DNA from: RYN-230 sp963723595
GTDB lineage: Bacteria; Actinomycetota; Actinomycetes; Streptosporangiales; Streptosporangiaceae
Length of the DNA stretch: 64,000 nucleotides
NCBI GenBank assembly: GCA_963723595.1
Contig: CAVRRQ010000006.1
Location: 1,178,001-1,242,000 of the forward strand
Reading direction: 5' to 3'
The position numbers and the translations under genes were made by a program. Shown here piece by piece: positions 35,457 through 44,636 of the stretch. The notes beneath the pieces were generated by a model that did no database searches, had not been told where the DNA came from, and saw only the letters and a list, made by a program, of their open reading frames with translations. Numbering within the stretch: the stretch's first letter is position 1; each line of letters opens with the position of its first letter.

Positions 35457-36593
35457 TCACCGTGCTCCGGCCTCGCCTGCCTGGCCAGCTTCTGGTTGAG
35501 GGAACTCGCCAGATGACTGGCAGTCTTTGAGCCGGCGGGGAAGCCGGATGAGGAACGCAGCGGCCACGATGACCCAGGCGGTGACGGCTATCCACAGCAT
35601 CAAGCGGCTCAGCGGTCCCATGAATCTGACATGAGCTGCCCTGCCGAACGAAAGGGTAGCCACGCTGTACATGCCGAGAGGAAATACGGCGCTCCAGAGC
35701 GCCGGCTCGTAGACCAGAGGCCAGCGCCTTCGGGCGTGCCTCCACCAGCCGAGCACGATGAGCAGCGGGATCCACCAGGTGCCGAACGCCCACAGGGTGA
35801 AGGAGAAGCCCGCGACAAAGCCGGCTGCCGCCTGGGTCACCGGGAGCACATGAGAGACATTGAGGATCCTGGCCCCGGCCAGCACGGTAATCGCGGCTGC
35901 GCCCATCAGGATCCAATAAGAAGGATCGAGAGTTCCAGGGGACGTAGGGACTGTCAGCCAGCGCACCATGATCAATGAAGTGAGCAGGATGTACAGCGTC
36001 AGCCCGACGGCCCATAGTCCGGCCGCCACGAGGGCGAGGAGCCCGGATTGCGATGGCCATACGGGTACCAGGGTCAACGCCGCGACCGAAAGGGACTGGG
36101 TGGCGACCACCCACAGCAGCCAGCCGCCGTCAACGTCGCGGAGGATCGAGTCCTGCTCCCGCCTGAGCAGCAGGCTGGCGGGCACCCCGTAGGTCAGGAT
36201 GAGCCACAGCACGCCTGCTACCCCGGCCAGGATCGCCGTGACCAGCGGATGGCCTGCCCCGGCGATCCGCAGCCCAAGGACATTGATCGCGGCCACGATC
36301 GTGAAAAAACCGAAGACCCGCCCCGGCGCCTGAACGTCGGCCGCCACGCTGGAGCGGAAGGCGGCCAGCCGGATGGCTAGCGCACCGCCGAACAGGATGA
36401 GCGCAGCCAGCGAGGTGATAAGGAGTGCCTGCGACAACCATGATGGGCCGAGGAGGCTCGTGCCAGTCGAGATAATGCCGGTGGCCATCACGAACGCGAA
36501 GCACCCTGGGTCCAGGATCTTGATGCCCAGGGCTGCCCGGCTCCTGTATGACGCCCGCCCGCCAGCAGAGCCGACGCCCATAGCAGCGATCAT
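35457..36593 (-). CDS. TDT-family (tellurite-resistance/dicarboxylate) transporter
   Basis: 378 residues with about ten membrane spans and no signal peptide. ILDPGCFAFVMATGIISTGT near the N-terminus is the TDT/TehA-SLAC1 opening. The TDT family includes TehA-type anion channels and malate or sulfite exporters; substrate cannot be told from the sequence. Its ATG at 36593 overlaps the MarR stop by 4 bp (ATGA), so it is translationally coupled to the MarR gene. Confidence 0.85.
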   Translation of the reverse strand: MIAAMGVGSAGGRASYRSRAALGIKILDPGCFAFVMATGIISTGTSLLGPSWLSQALLITSLAALILFGGALAIRLAAFRSSVAADVQAPGRVFGFFTIVAAINVLGLRIAGAGHPLVTAILAGVAGVLWLILTYGVPASLLLRREQDSILRDVDGGWLLWVVATQSLSVAALTLVPVWPSQSGLLALVAAGLWAVGLTLYILLTSLIMVRWLTVPTSPGTLDPSYWILMGAAAITVLAGARILNVSHVLPVTQAAAGFVAGFSFTLWAFGTWWIPLLIVLGWWRHARRRWPLVYEPALWSAVFPLGMYSVATLSFGRAAHVRFMGPLSRLMLWIAVTAWVIVAAAFLIRLPRRLKDCQSSGEFPQPEAGQAGEAGAR

Positions 36594-36917
36594 CCTTCCG
36601 CATCGCTGGCCGCAGGAGCGAGCTCACTCAGCACGATCGCAAGCTTGCGCAACTCCCCGAGATGGGCCTCGGTCAGATCGTTAACCAGCTGATCCCCCCG
36701 CCGCAGTCCTGACCCGGACTAGCCGGGCGTCATCCGGATCAGGGCTGCGGCGAACCAGACCCGCCGCCTCGGCCCGGTCAACAACCTCCACTGCACAGTG
36801 ATGGCGCAGCACCAGGTAAGCGGCAATGTCGCCCACAGCCGCTGAGGGAGCTAGGGCACGCAGGTAAAGAAGACCCGGCGCGAGATGACTCCGTGGCCCA
36901 TGTCGCGGCCGTTCCAC
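36590..36917 (-). pseudogene. MarR-family regulator, N-terminally incomplete and frameshifted
   Basis: The frame ending LVRVRTAAGG contains the MarR winged helix: VGDIAAYLVLRHHCAVEVVD, then RAEAAGLVRRSPDPDDARLV. Near 36690 the frame moves by +1 and continues as QLVNDLTEAHLGELRKLAIV to a stop at 36590. The helix that should precede VGDIAAYL is replaced by unrelated sequence and overlaps the EF-Tu-like gene, so the first roughly 35 residues are missing. It would have regulated the TDT transporter to which it is coupled. Confidence 0.65.
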
Positions 36918-37192
36918 AGCGTGACGCCCTGGCCCGGACCCAGGAAAGCGCAGGCGTCGTCGTCGGCTATCTCGATGGTCACGACCACTCCCTTATCCCC
37001 CGGATTCAGCGGCCCCTCGTCGGTCCGGTAGATGGTAGCGGGAAAGTACCTTTGCTCAGCCGGTTCTCCTAGGCGGCCGCACCTCACCATGAGCGAGTGC
37101 GTCCCGCTGGGATACGGCCGGGGCAGCCTCTCCGGCTCCATGCCGTCAAAGTTGATAAGTGCCCTGAACTTGTACAACCTCACCAGGTCCAC
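36851..37192 (-). CDS. EF-Tu domain 2-like small protein
   Basis: 113 residues from ATG 37192. LYKFRALINFDGMEPERLPR and VVVTIEIADDDACAFLGPGQ are typical of stand-alone translation-factor-like beta-barrel proteins found in actinobacteria. No GTPase motifs are present. The 3' end overlaps the MarR remnant. Function unknown. Confidence 0.7.
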   Translation of the reverse strand: MDLVRLYKFRALINFDGMEPERLPRPYPSGTHSLMVRCGRLGEPAEQRYFPATIYRTDEGPLNPGDKGVVVTIEIADDDACAFLGPGQGVTLWNGRDMGHGVISRRVFFTCVP

Positions 37193-37570
37193 CTTCTCCC
37201 GTCACCGTGTCACCAGACGCCATCAAGCCGGGAGCCCTTGGTGGCCTCAGGCACGGCCAAAGCTCTTGCATACAACAAGTGTTGCTAATTACAATACTTC
37301 TCTGAGGGGATGACAAACAAGACTGCTGACTACCGAACTGGCTCTCAGCCCTGATGAGGCCTCGCAGGCTCAGCCGGACTCCGACCGACGTGCTGGGACC
37401 CCTGCCGGCGGGCATGGGACTAGCCCATCGGGGCTCTCGGTTCGAGAGTCCTCGCTCCCTCACTGCTCGTCCTCGGCCTGGCGATGTGCGGCGTCTACGC
37501 GCTGCTGTCGCGGTTGTCCAGGGCGGGCAGCAAACTGGCATGAGGATCAAGAACAAAGAACTACAGGAGG

Positions 37571-37640
37571 ATCCCTGACCGGCCTGACGATCTCCAATGG
37601 GACCGGCTGGAGCCCCGACGGCACGTCGATGCGTCTTGCC
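37571..37640 (+). pseudogene. SMP-30/gluconolactonase fragment
   Basis: Following AGGAGG at about 37563, one frame reads LTISNGTGWSPDGTSM, the hallmark SMP-30/regucalcin-type motif (usually ISNGLGWSPDG-x-MY). The frame then degenerates and no further family motif can be followed. It is probably a remnant of a sugar lactonase. The rest of 37193-38085 holds no recognised gene. Confidence 0.35.
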
Positions 37641-37970
37641 AGCCGCCGCCAACGGACCCTGCGGGCCGGGGAATCTCAGGGTTCGCCCGCCGACTCGGCG
37701 CACGGGCCGCGTCCACTGGTCCGATCGTGCACGGCATGCCGCCCGCGCCCCCGTCCCGGGCTCCGGTTTCAGGTAGTTTCACCGGCGCACGGCCAGCGGG
37801 CCCCTCTGAGCAGGGCAGGAGCCGTCCCGTGCCGCCGGCGCCGGAACGGCTCTTGACCCGCCGCCGGGGTCACCGGATACCGTCCGCTCGAGCCGCCACC
37901 CTTGCCGGCGCCCGCGCCCCCCTTTGCCTCGGCGCGCACGCCGGCCCGGCGGCCAGTGCCCGACGGAACC

Positions 37971-38050
37971 CCGACACGGTCCCGCGGGCCGGGCGACCCC
38001 ACCCGCCCGACACGGTCCCCGATGGGCCGGGTGAACCCAACCCGCCCGGC
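37971..38050. repeat. Imperfect direct repeat of about 39 bp, two copies
   Basis: Both copies begin GACACGGTCCC and end with GGGCCGGG-GA-CC-A-CCCG. They lie just upstream of the GH5 gene at 38086 and may affect its leader. Confidence 0.6.
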
Positions 38051-38085
38051 CCTCGGGGACAACCTCGACGACGAGGAGACACGGC

Positions 38086-39738
38086 ATGCGGCTCCCCCGT
38101 GCAGCAGCGGCGCTGGCCGCCTCGCTCGCCTTAGTCGCCGGCGGTGTCGCCGGGGCAGGCGCGATCGCCCGCGCCGCCGCCACCACCAGCGGGGCCGCCA
38201 CCAGCGCTGCCCGGCCCGCCGGGCCCGCCGCGGCCGCGAGCACCGGGTCCGGCTACTGGCACACCAGCGGCAACCAGATCCTCGATTCGGGCGGGAACCC
38301 GGTCAGGATCGCCGGCATCAACTGGTACGGCTTCGAGACCCCCGACGAGATCGTGCACGGCCTCTGGGCGCAGGACTACCGCGCGATCATCGCGGACATC
38401 AAGAACCTGGGCTACAACACGATCCGGATCCCGTTCTCCAACCAGATGGTGGAGACCCCGATCGTCCCGCAGAACCTCAGTCTCTATAACGCCACCGGCC
38501 CGATCAACACCGACCTCAAGGGCCTCAACGCCCTGCAGATCCTCGACAAGATCATCACCTACGCGGGCCAGGAGGGCCTCAAGGTCATCCTGGACGACCA
38601 CCGCTCCGAGGCGGGGGAGTCCGCCGAGGCCAACGGCCTGTGGTACACGAGCACCTACACCAGCCAGGACTGGGTCAACGACTGGGTCACGCTGGCCAAA
38701 CGGTACGCGGGCAACCCCACCGTGGTCGGCTTCGACCTCCGCAACGAGCCGCACACCCCGGCGGGTGACACGTACGCGCAGGGAGCCACCTGGGGCTCCG
38801 GCGACGCCAGCACCGACGTCCGGCTGGCCTACGAGCAGGCGGGCGACGCCATCCTGGCCGCCGACCCGAACGCGCTGATCTTCTGCGAGGGCATCAGCGA
38901 GAACCCGACGGCCTCGGGCGGCACCAACTCCACCTGGTGGGGCGGCGACCTGGCCGAGGCGGGCCAGTACCCGGTCACCCTCAGCTCGCCGGGGCACGTG
39001 GTGTACTCCGCGCACGACTACGGCCCGAACCTGTTCCAGCAGACCTGGTTCAGCTCCTCGACCACCCCGGCCAGCCTGGACGCGGTGTGGAACGCCAACT
39101 GGGGCTACCTCTACGCCGACGGCACCGCCCCGGTGTGGGTCGGCGAGTTCGGCACCGACAACACCGCGTCCGACGTGGAGAGCAGCACCGCGGGCTCGCA
39201 GGGCCAGTGGTTCGAGAGCCTGGTCGCCTACCTGTCCGCGAACCCGTGGATGGGCTGGACCTACTGGGCGCTGAATGGCGAGGACTCCTACGACCTGCTG
39301 GACAGCAACTACGACGCCACCCCGGTCAGCGCGCTGAAGCAGTCGCTGCTGGCCGGCGTCCAGTTCCCGCTGCCCGGCGCGGTGAACGCCGCCCCGCCGC
39401 CGACCGGCAGCGCCGCCCCGGTGTCCTGCACGGCCGCCTACTCGCTGACCAACACCTGGGCGGGCGGGTTCCAGGACCAGGTCGTGCTGACCAACACGGG
39501 CAGCAGCGCGATCAGCCCCTGGACGCTGACCTGGACGTTCCCCGGCGACCAGAAGATCTCCAGTATGTGGACGGCCAGCTTCACCCAGTCCGGGGAGGCG
39601 GTCACCGCGGCCAGCGAGTCCTACAACGCGACGATCGCGCCGGGCGGCTCGGTCACAGTCGGCTTCACCGGCACCTACACCAGCAGCAACGCCCCGCCGG
39701 CCAGTTTCGCGGTCAACGGCACCGCGTGCGGCACCTGA
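38086..39738 (+). CDS. Secreted GH5 endoglucanase (E1-like) with C-terminal CBM2
   Basis: 550 residues. ATG has GAGGAG 8 nt upstream. Signal peptide and Ala/Thr-rich leader to residue 55, then the catalytic domain. Marks: IAGINWYGFETPDEIVHGLW, IRIPFSNQMV, ILDDHRSEAGE, general acid Glu in VGFDLRNEPHTP, YSAHDYGPNL and nucleophile Glu in PVWVGEFGTDN, WMGWTYWALNGED near the end. The layout resembles the Acidothermus E1 endoglucanase group (GH5_1). The CBM2 starts at CTAAYSLTNTWAGGF and closes with GTACGT. No operator of the types seen elsewhere was found; a tandem repeat precedes it. Single intact frame. Confidence 0.93.
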   Translation: MRLPRAAAALAASLALVAGGVAGAGAIARAAATTSGAATSAARPAGPAAAASTGSGYWHTSGNQILDSGGNPVRIAGINWYGFETPDEIVHGLWAQDYRAIIADIKNLGYNTIRIPFSNQMVETPIVPQNLSLYNATGPINTDLKGLNALQILDKIITYAGQEGLKVILDDHRSEAGESAEANGLWYTSTYTSQDWVNDWVTLAKRYAGNPTVVGFDLRNEPHTPAGDTYAQGATWGSGDASTDVRLAYEQAGDAILAADPNALIFCEGISENPTASGGTNSTWWGGDLAEAGQYPVTLSSPGHVVYSAHDYGPNLFQQTWFSSSTTPASLDAVWNANWGYLYADGTAPVWVGEFGTDNTASDVESSTAGSQGQWFESLVAYLSANPWMGWTYWALNGEDSYDLLDSNYDATPVSALKQSLLAGVQFPLPGAVNAAPPPTGSAAPVSCTAAYSLTNTWAGGFQDQVVLTNTGSSAISPWTLTWTFPGDQKISSMWTASFTQSGEAVTAASESYNATIAPGGSVTVGFTGTYTSSNAPPASFAVNGTACGT

Positions 39739-39809
39739 CCGCCGGCCCGGCCCCTGACCGCATGCGCAGCGTCCCACCGGCTTAAATCTCCGCAACGAAA
39801 GGCCATCCC

Positions 39810-41684
39810 GTGCTGATCTCCCGACTCATCTCCCGGGCCTGGCGCCGTCCTGCCTTACGTGTCACGGCGGGAGCCCTCACAGTCCTGCTGGCCGGGACCG
39901 GCGTCGCCGCCGGGGCCGGGCCCGCGGCCGCCCAGGACACGGCGTCCATCAACGGCGCCACGACGTACCAGACCATGACGGGGTTCGGCGCGTCGGAAGG
40001 CTTCGAGGAGGCCCAGACGGTGATGAACGCGTCCGCCTCGGTGCAGCAGCAGGCGCTGAGCCTGCTGTACAGCCCGGTGAGCGGGGCGGGCCTGACCATG
40101 CTGCGCAACGAGATCAGCGCCGACGCGGGCAGCACTATCGAGCCTGCCGCCCCGGCCAGCCCGGCCGCGGCGCCCGCCTACGCGTCGCTGGCCTCGATCA
40201 ATCAGGACCAGGGCCAGCTGTGGTTCGCCCAGCAGATCAAGGCCGACTACGGGGTGACCAACGTGTTCGCGGACGCCTGGAGCGCGCCGCCGTTCATGAA
40301 GACCAACGACTCGGCCGACAACGGCGGCACTCTGTGCGGCGTGCCCGGCGCGACCTGCGCCAGCGGCGACTGGCGCCAGGCCTACGCGAACTACCTGAAG
40401 CAGTACGCGGCGGACTACTCCGCCGCTGGGGATCCGCTCACCTACGTCGGGCCGGAGAACGAGGCGAACCTCGCGCCCAGCTACGACGGCATGGTGCTGA
40501 CACCGGCCCAGACCGCGAACTTCCTCGACGTGCTGGGGCCGACGATGGCCGGCTCGGGGCTGCCCACCAAGGTCGAGTGCTGCGCCACCGAAGGCTGGGA
40601 CTACGCCCAGCAGTACGCCGCGGCCATCGAGGCGGACCCGGTCGCGAACTCCGACACCCCGGTGTTCACCAGCCACGGCTACACGCAGGCCCCGGCCTCG
40701 CCGCTGTCCGGCTGGACCAAGCCCGCCTGGGAGACGGAGTGGTCCACGTTCGAGACGTGGGATCCGGCCTGGGACGACGGGACGGACGCGTCCGGGCTGA
40801 CCTGGGCGCAGCACATCTACACCGGGCTGACCGCCGCGAACCTGAGCGCGTTCCTGTACTGGTGGGGGAGCACCACCCCGTCGGAGAACGGCGACAACGA
40901 GGGCCTGGTCGAGATCAACGGCTCCACGGTGATCCCCTCGGGCCGCCTGTGGGCGTTCGCCAACTACAGCCGCTACGTCCGCCCCGGCGCGGTACGGATC
41001 GCCGCGACCAGCTCGAACAGCGCGGTGGACCTGACCGCGTTCCGGAACCCGGACGGCTCGGTGGCCGTCGTCGCGCTGAACACGGGGACCAGCGCCGACC
41101 CGGTCACGTACTCGCTGTCCGGGACCGGCACCCCCAGCGGGGCGACGGTCACGCCGTACCTGACCAACGCCTCCAGCGACACCGCCGCCCAGGCGGCCAC
41201 CACGGTCAGCGGCGGCGCGTTCACCGCGACCGTCCCGGCCCGCTCCCTGGTCACCTACGTGATCAGCAGCTCTGGCAGCGGCACGCCGACCCCCACGCCC
41301 ACCCCCACGCCGACCGGGTCGCCGACGCCCACCCCGACCCCGACCCCCACCCAAACCAGCAGCGGCGCGGCCTGCACGGTCACCTACTCGACCCCGAGCC
41401 AGTGGGCGGGCGGGTTCGTGGCCGCCGTGACCATCGCCAACTCCGGCGCGGCCGCGGTCAACGGCTGGACGCTGGCCTTCACGTTCCCCGGCGACCAGAA
41501 GATCACCAACGCCTGGAGCGGGACGGTCACCCAGACCGGCGCGACGGTGTCCATCACCAACGCCGGCTACAACGCCGCGATCCCCGCCGGGTCCTCGGTG
41601 TCCCTGGGCTTCCAGGGCACCTGGACCAGCAGCGACGCGGCCCCCACCGCCTTCACCGTGAACGGGACGCCCTGTAGCCTGTAG
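39810..41684 (+). CDS. Secreted GH30 (xylanase/glucanase) with C-terminal CBM2
   Basis: 624 residues, GTG start at 39810 with GAAAGG upstream. Signal peptide ends near AAAQDTA. GH30 features: MTGFGASEGFEEA at the start of the barrel, FADAWSAPPFMKTNDS, acid/base Glu in TYVGPENEANL, and the nucleophile in WETEWSTFETW. A beta-rich C-terminal subdomain (LTAFRNPDGSVAVVALNTGT) ends the GH30 part. Then a Thr-Pro repeat linker of about 35 residues and CBM2 (CTVTYSTPSQWAGGF). Secreted hemicellulose or xylan hydrolysis is likely; the exact GH30 subfamily is not fixed by eye. It follows the GH5 gene after only 71 bp, probably in one transcript. Confidence 0.9.
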   Translation: MLISRLISRAWRRPALRVTAGALTVLLAGTGVAAGAGPAAAQDTASINGATTYQTMTGFGASEGFEEAQTVMNASASVQQQALSLLYSPVSGAGLTMLRNEISADAGSTIEPAAPASPAAAPAYASLASINQDQGQLWFAQQIKADYGVTNVFADAWSAPPFMKTNDSADNGGTLCGVPGATCASGDWRQAYANYLKQYAADYSAAGDPLTYVGPENEANLAPSYDGMVLTPAQTANFLDVLGPTMAGSGLPTKVECCATEGWDYAQQYAAAIEADPVANSDTPVFTSHGYTQAPASPLSGWTKPAWETEWSTFETWDPAWDDGTDASGLTWAQHIYTGLTAANLSAFLYWWGSTTPSENGDNEGLVEINGSTVIPSGRLWAFANYSRYVRPGAVRIAATSSNSAVDLTAFRNPDGSVAVVALNTGTSADPVTYSLSGTGTPSGATVTPYLTNASSDTAAQAATTVSGGAFTATVPARSLVTYVISSSGSGTPTPTPTPTPTGSPTPTPTPTPTQTSSGAACTVTYSTPSQWAGGFVAAVTIANSGAAAVNGWTLAFTFPGDQKITNAWSGTVTQTGATVSITNAGYNAAIPAGSSVSLGFQGTWTSSDAAPTAFTVNGTPCSL

Positions 41685-41756
41685 CAATCCCGTTGCAGCT
41701 CTTGGTGACAAAGGGGGGCAAGCGGGGAAAGCTGGGCGCACCGTACCGGGGGGAAC

Positions 41757-44636
41757 GTGGCGGCAGGCGAGGAGCGGGGCTACGACGCCTTCATCTCCTA
41801 CAGCCACCGGCTCGACGCGGCGATCACCGCGCGGCTCCAGGGTGAGCTGGAGCACTTCGCCAAGCCCTGGTACCGGATGCGGGCCCTGCACGTGTTCCGG
41901 GACCAGACCAGCCTGGCCGCCTCGCCGCACCTGTGGACCACGATCGAGGAGGCGATGTCCGGCTCCGCCTGGCTGATCCTGATGGCCTCCCCGGAGTCGG
42001 CCCAGTCGGCCTGGGTGTCCCGGGAGATCTCCTGGTGGCGGGCGAACCGGCCCGCTAATCACCTGCTCGTCGCGCTCACCCGGGGTGAGCTGGTCTGGGA
42101 CGAGAGCGCGAGTGACCTGGACTGGGGCGCTACCACCGCGCTGTCCAAGGAGGCGCTCGGGCACGCGTTCACCGAAGAGCCGCGCTGGGTGGACCTGCGC
42201 TGGGCCCAGGACCAGGAAGACAGCCTCCGCTCGGCGGACCCGCGCCTGCAGGACGCCGTGGCCGACCTGGCCGCGGCGATCCGGCATGTGCCCAAGGACA
42301 CCCTGATCGGGGAGCACATCCGCCGCCGGCGCCGGACCCTGCAGGCCGCCATCGCGGTCGCGGCCGCCCTGGTCGTCCTGCTGGCCTTCTCGCTGACCGC
42401 GGCGTTCATCGCCAAGGGCCAGCGGGACCGGGCCGACCAGGAGAACATCGTGGCCACCGCGGGCCTGCTGGCGTCCACGGCCATCTCCCTGACCAGCTCG
42501 CATCCGGATCTGGCCCAGCTGTTCGCGGTCCAGGCCTACCGGCTCGACCCCGGTAACCCGCAGACCCGCGCGGCCCTGTTCGCCACGGTGCAGGCCGACC
42601 CGCAGGTCCAGCGCTTCCTCCAGGCTCCCGGGCCGGTGTCGGCGCTCGCCGTCGCCCCGGGCGGCGCCGCGGTGGTGGCCGGGACCAGGAACGGCTGGGT
42701 CCGCGGCTGGAACCTGTCCACCTTCACGCCGGTCAGCTACGGCCGGATGGCCGGGCCAGTCACCGGCGTGGCGGTCAGCAGGGACGGCACCACGGTGGCC
42801 GCCACCACCGGGCTGGCCGCCCGGACGTGGGTGCACGGCCGCCTGGCCGGGTCCCGCGCCGTGCCGCCGGGGCGCCCGGTTCACCGCCGCCGGGGTGTCC
42901 CCCTCGGGGAACGTCGCCGCCTTCGCGGCCTTCCCCGACCTGGACGTGCTGAGCACCACCGGGCCGGTCCTGGCGCCAGGCCCGGCTGGACGGGTTCGGC
43001 ACCTGGCACCGGGGCCGCCCGCCGATGATCACCGACCTGGCCGTGCCCAGCGACACCGAGCTGGTCGCGCTGGACGGCCGGTACGGCTCCTGGCGGCGGC
43101 TCAGCCTGCCCGGCCTCACCACGGCCGGCTCCGCCGAGAACACGTTCGGGCCGTCCCGGTATCCCGCCTACACCTACGCGCTGTCACCCTCGGGCACGCT
43201 GTTCACGCACAGCTACGTGGCCGCCGGGGCGAGCCTGCGGGTGCTGAGCACCCGGCGGCCGGGCGCCGGCCGGCCATGCCCGGCCCGGCGGCCGCCTGGC
43301 CCTGGCCCTGGCCGTCAGCCAGGACGGCCGGTGGATCGCCTCCGAGGACGCCAGCGGCATACACGTCTCCCGGGTGGCCAGGCCGGCCAGGCCGCCGCGG
43401 CCCCGCGGTCCTACCCGGGCGCCGAGCCGATCTTCAGCACCTCCCTGGCCTTCGCCGGGCCCGAGCGACTCCCGGCTCATCTCGGCCTCGGGGAACCAGC
43501 TCACGCTGTGGAACCTCGGGCAGTACTCCCGCATCGGGCAGGCGGCCCGGCTCCCGATGCCCTGGCGGTGCGGACGGGTCTGCCCGGGGCCGAGGCTGGC
43601 GATCCAGCCCGGAGGCCGGGCCGCCGCGCTCACCGACAGCAACGGGGACCTGCTGCTGCGGGCGGGTCTCGGCTCGTCGTTCGGGGCGGTCTCCACCCTC
43701 GCCAGGGGCGGGACCGAGGAGTTCGGGCTGCCGTTGTGGAGCCGGACGGGGGACCGGCTCTACGTGTTCGGCCGCACCCTGTCGGTCGTTACCGCCGGGG
43801 GGAAGGGCCGTGTCGTCATGGTGAGGAAGAATCCCGATCTGCCTCAGGATCTGGCCCTCTCCCCGGACGGGCGCCGCCTGTTCACCGTCGATGCGGCCGG
43901 GACCGTCCGGATCGGCCCGGTTCCGTCCGGATCGATTGGCCCGTCCGGAGCCGCGGGCCCGTCCGGAGCCGGCGGCTCGTCCGCGGCCGTGGTCCACGGG
44001 CCGCCCGGCATCCGCCCGAACGCCGGGCTGTACCAGCGCCAGGCCGCGGTCAGCCCGGATGGGACCCGGGCGGCGGTCATCGACCAGTCCGACCAGGAGG
44101 TCTACGTGGTCAACCTCACGACCCGGCGTATCTGGCGGGTCCCCGGGGTCAGGGCCTACGAGCTGGCCTACTCCGGGCCGCGCCTGGTCCTCCAGCGGGA
44201 AAACGGCAACATCGACCTGCGCACCACGGACGGCACGCGCGTGATCCGTTCCGTCCAGGCCGGCACCCCGTGGAACTACGGGAACATCGCGGTCAGCCCC
44301 GGGCCCGCGGGCCAGATCCTGCTCGCCGGGGAGCGGGCCGACGGCCGTGGCGTCCTCGCCGACCTGGGATCCGGGCACCTGCTGGGTGTCTTCCCCATCG
44401 CCAAGGCCTCGCCCTACCAGCAGACCACGATGGCCTTCACTCCCGGCGGCCGCAGCCTGGTCACGGTGACCGAGGGCAACAGCCACTCCGACGACGGCGT
44501 GCTCACCCAGCTCAGCCTGGTGCCTGCTGAGTGGATCAGGGTCGCCTGCTCCACCTCGGGGCACAACCTGACGCCGGGGGACTGGCGCCGCTACATCTCG
44601 GCGACCCCGCCGGCCCAGCTGGGGTGTGCCCGATGA
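41757..44636 (+). CDS. TIR domain - transmembrane - beta-propeller (WD40-like) protein, with five frameshifts
   Basis: GTG 41757 after GGGGGG. TIR domain (9-110): YDAFISYSHRLD, HVFRDQTSL, LWTTIEEAMSGSAWLILMAS and SAWVSREISWW. In place of the Glu used by NAD-cleaving TIRs the motif reads SLAASPHLW, so NADase activity is doubtful. A membrane span lies at 194-219, then a helical ENIVATAGLLASTAISLTSS and repeat-poor beta-propeller blades such as VSALAVAPGGAAVVAGTRNG and RAAVIDQSDQEVYVV, ending WIRVACSTSGHNLTPGDWRR. Frame changes occur near 42880, 42960, 43265, 43385 and 43470. Both ends and all later blades remain coding. It overlaps the SLOG gene by ATGA. Confidence 0.85.

Noticed and set aside
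37420..37480. tRNA-like GGTTCGAGAGTCC sequence
   Set aside because: T-arm-like loop present, but the flanking stems do not pair as a cloverleaf and no acceptor or anticodon arms can be built.
39855..42959. 1034-codon minus-strand open frame
   Set aside because: Low-complexity Arg/Gly/Ala shadow opposite the GH30 and TIR genes, which are well-supported families.
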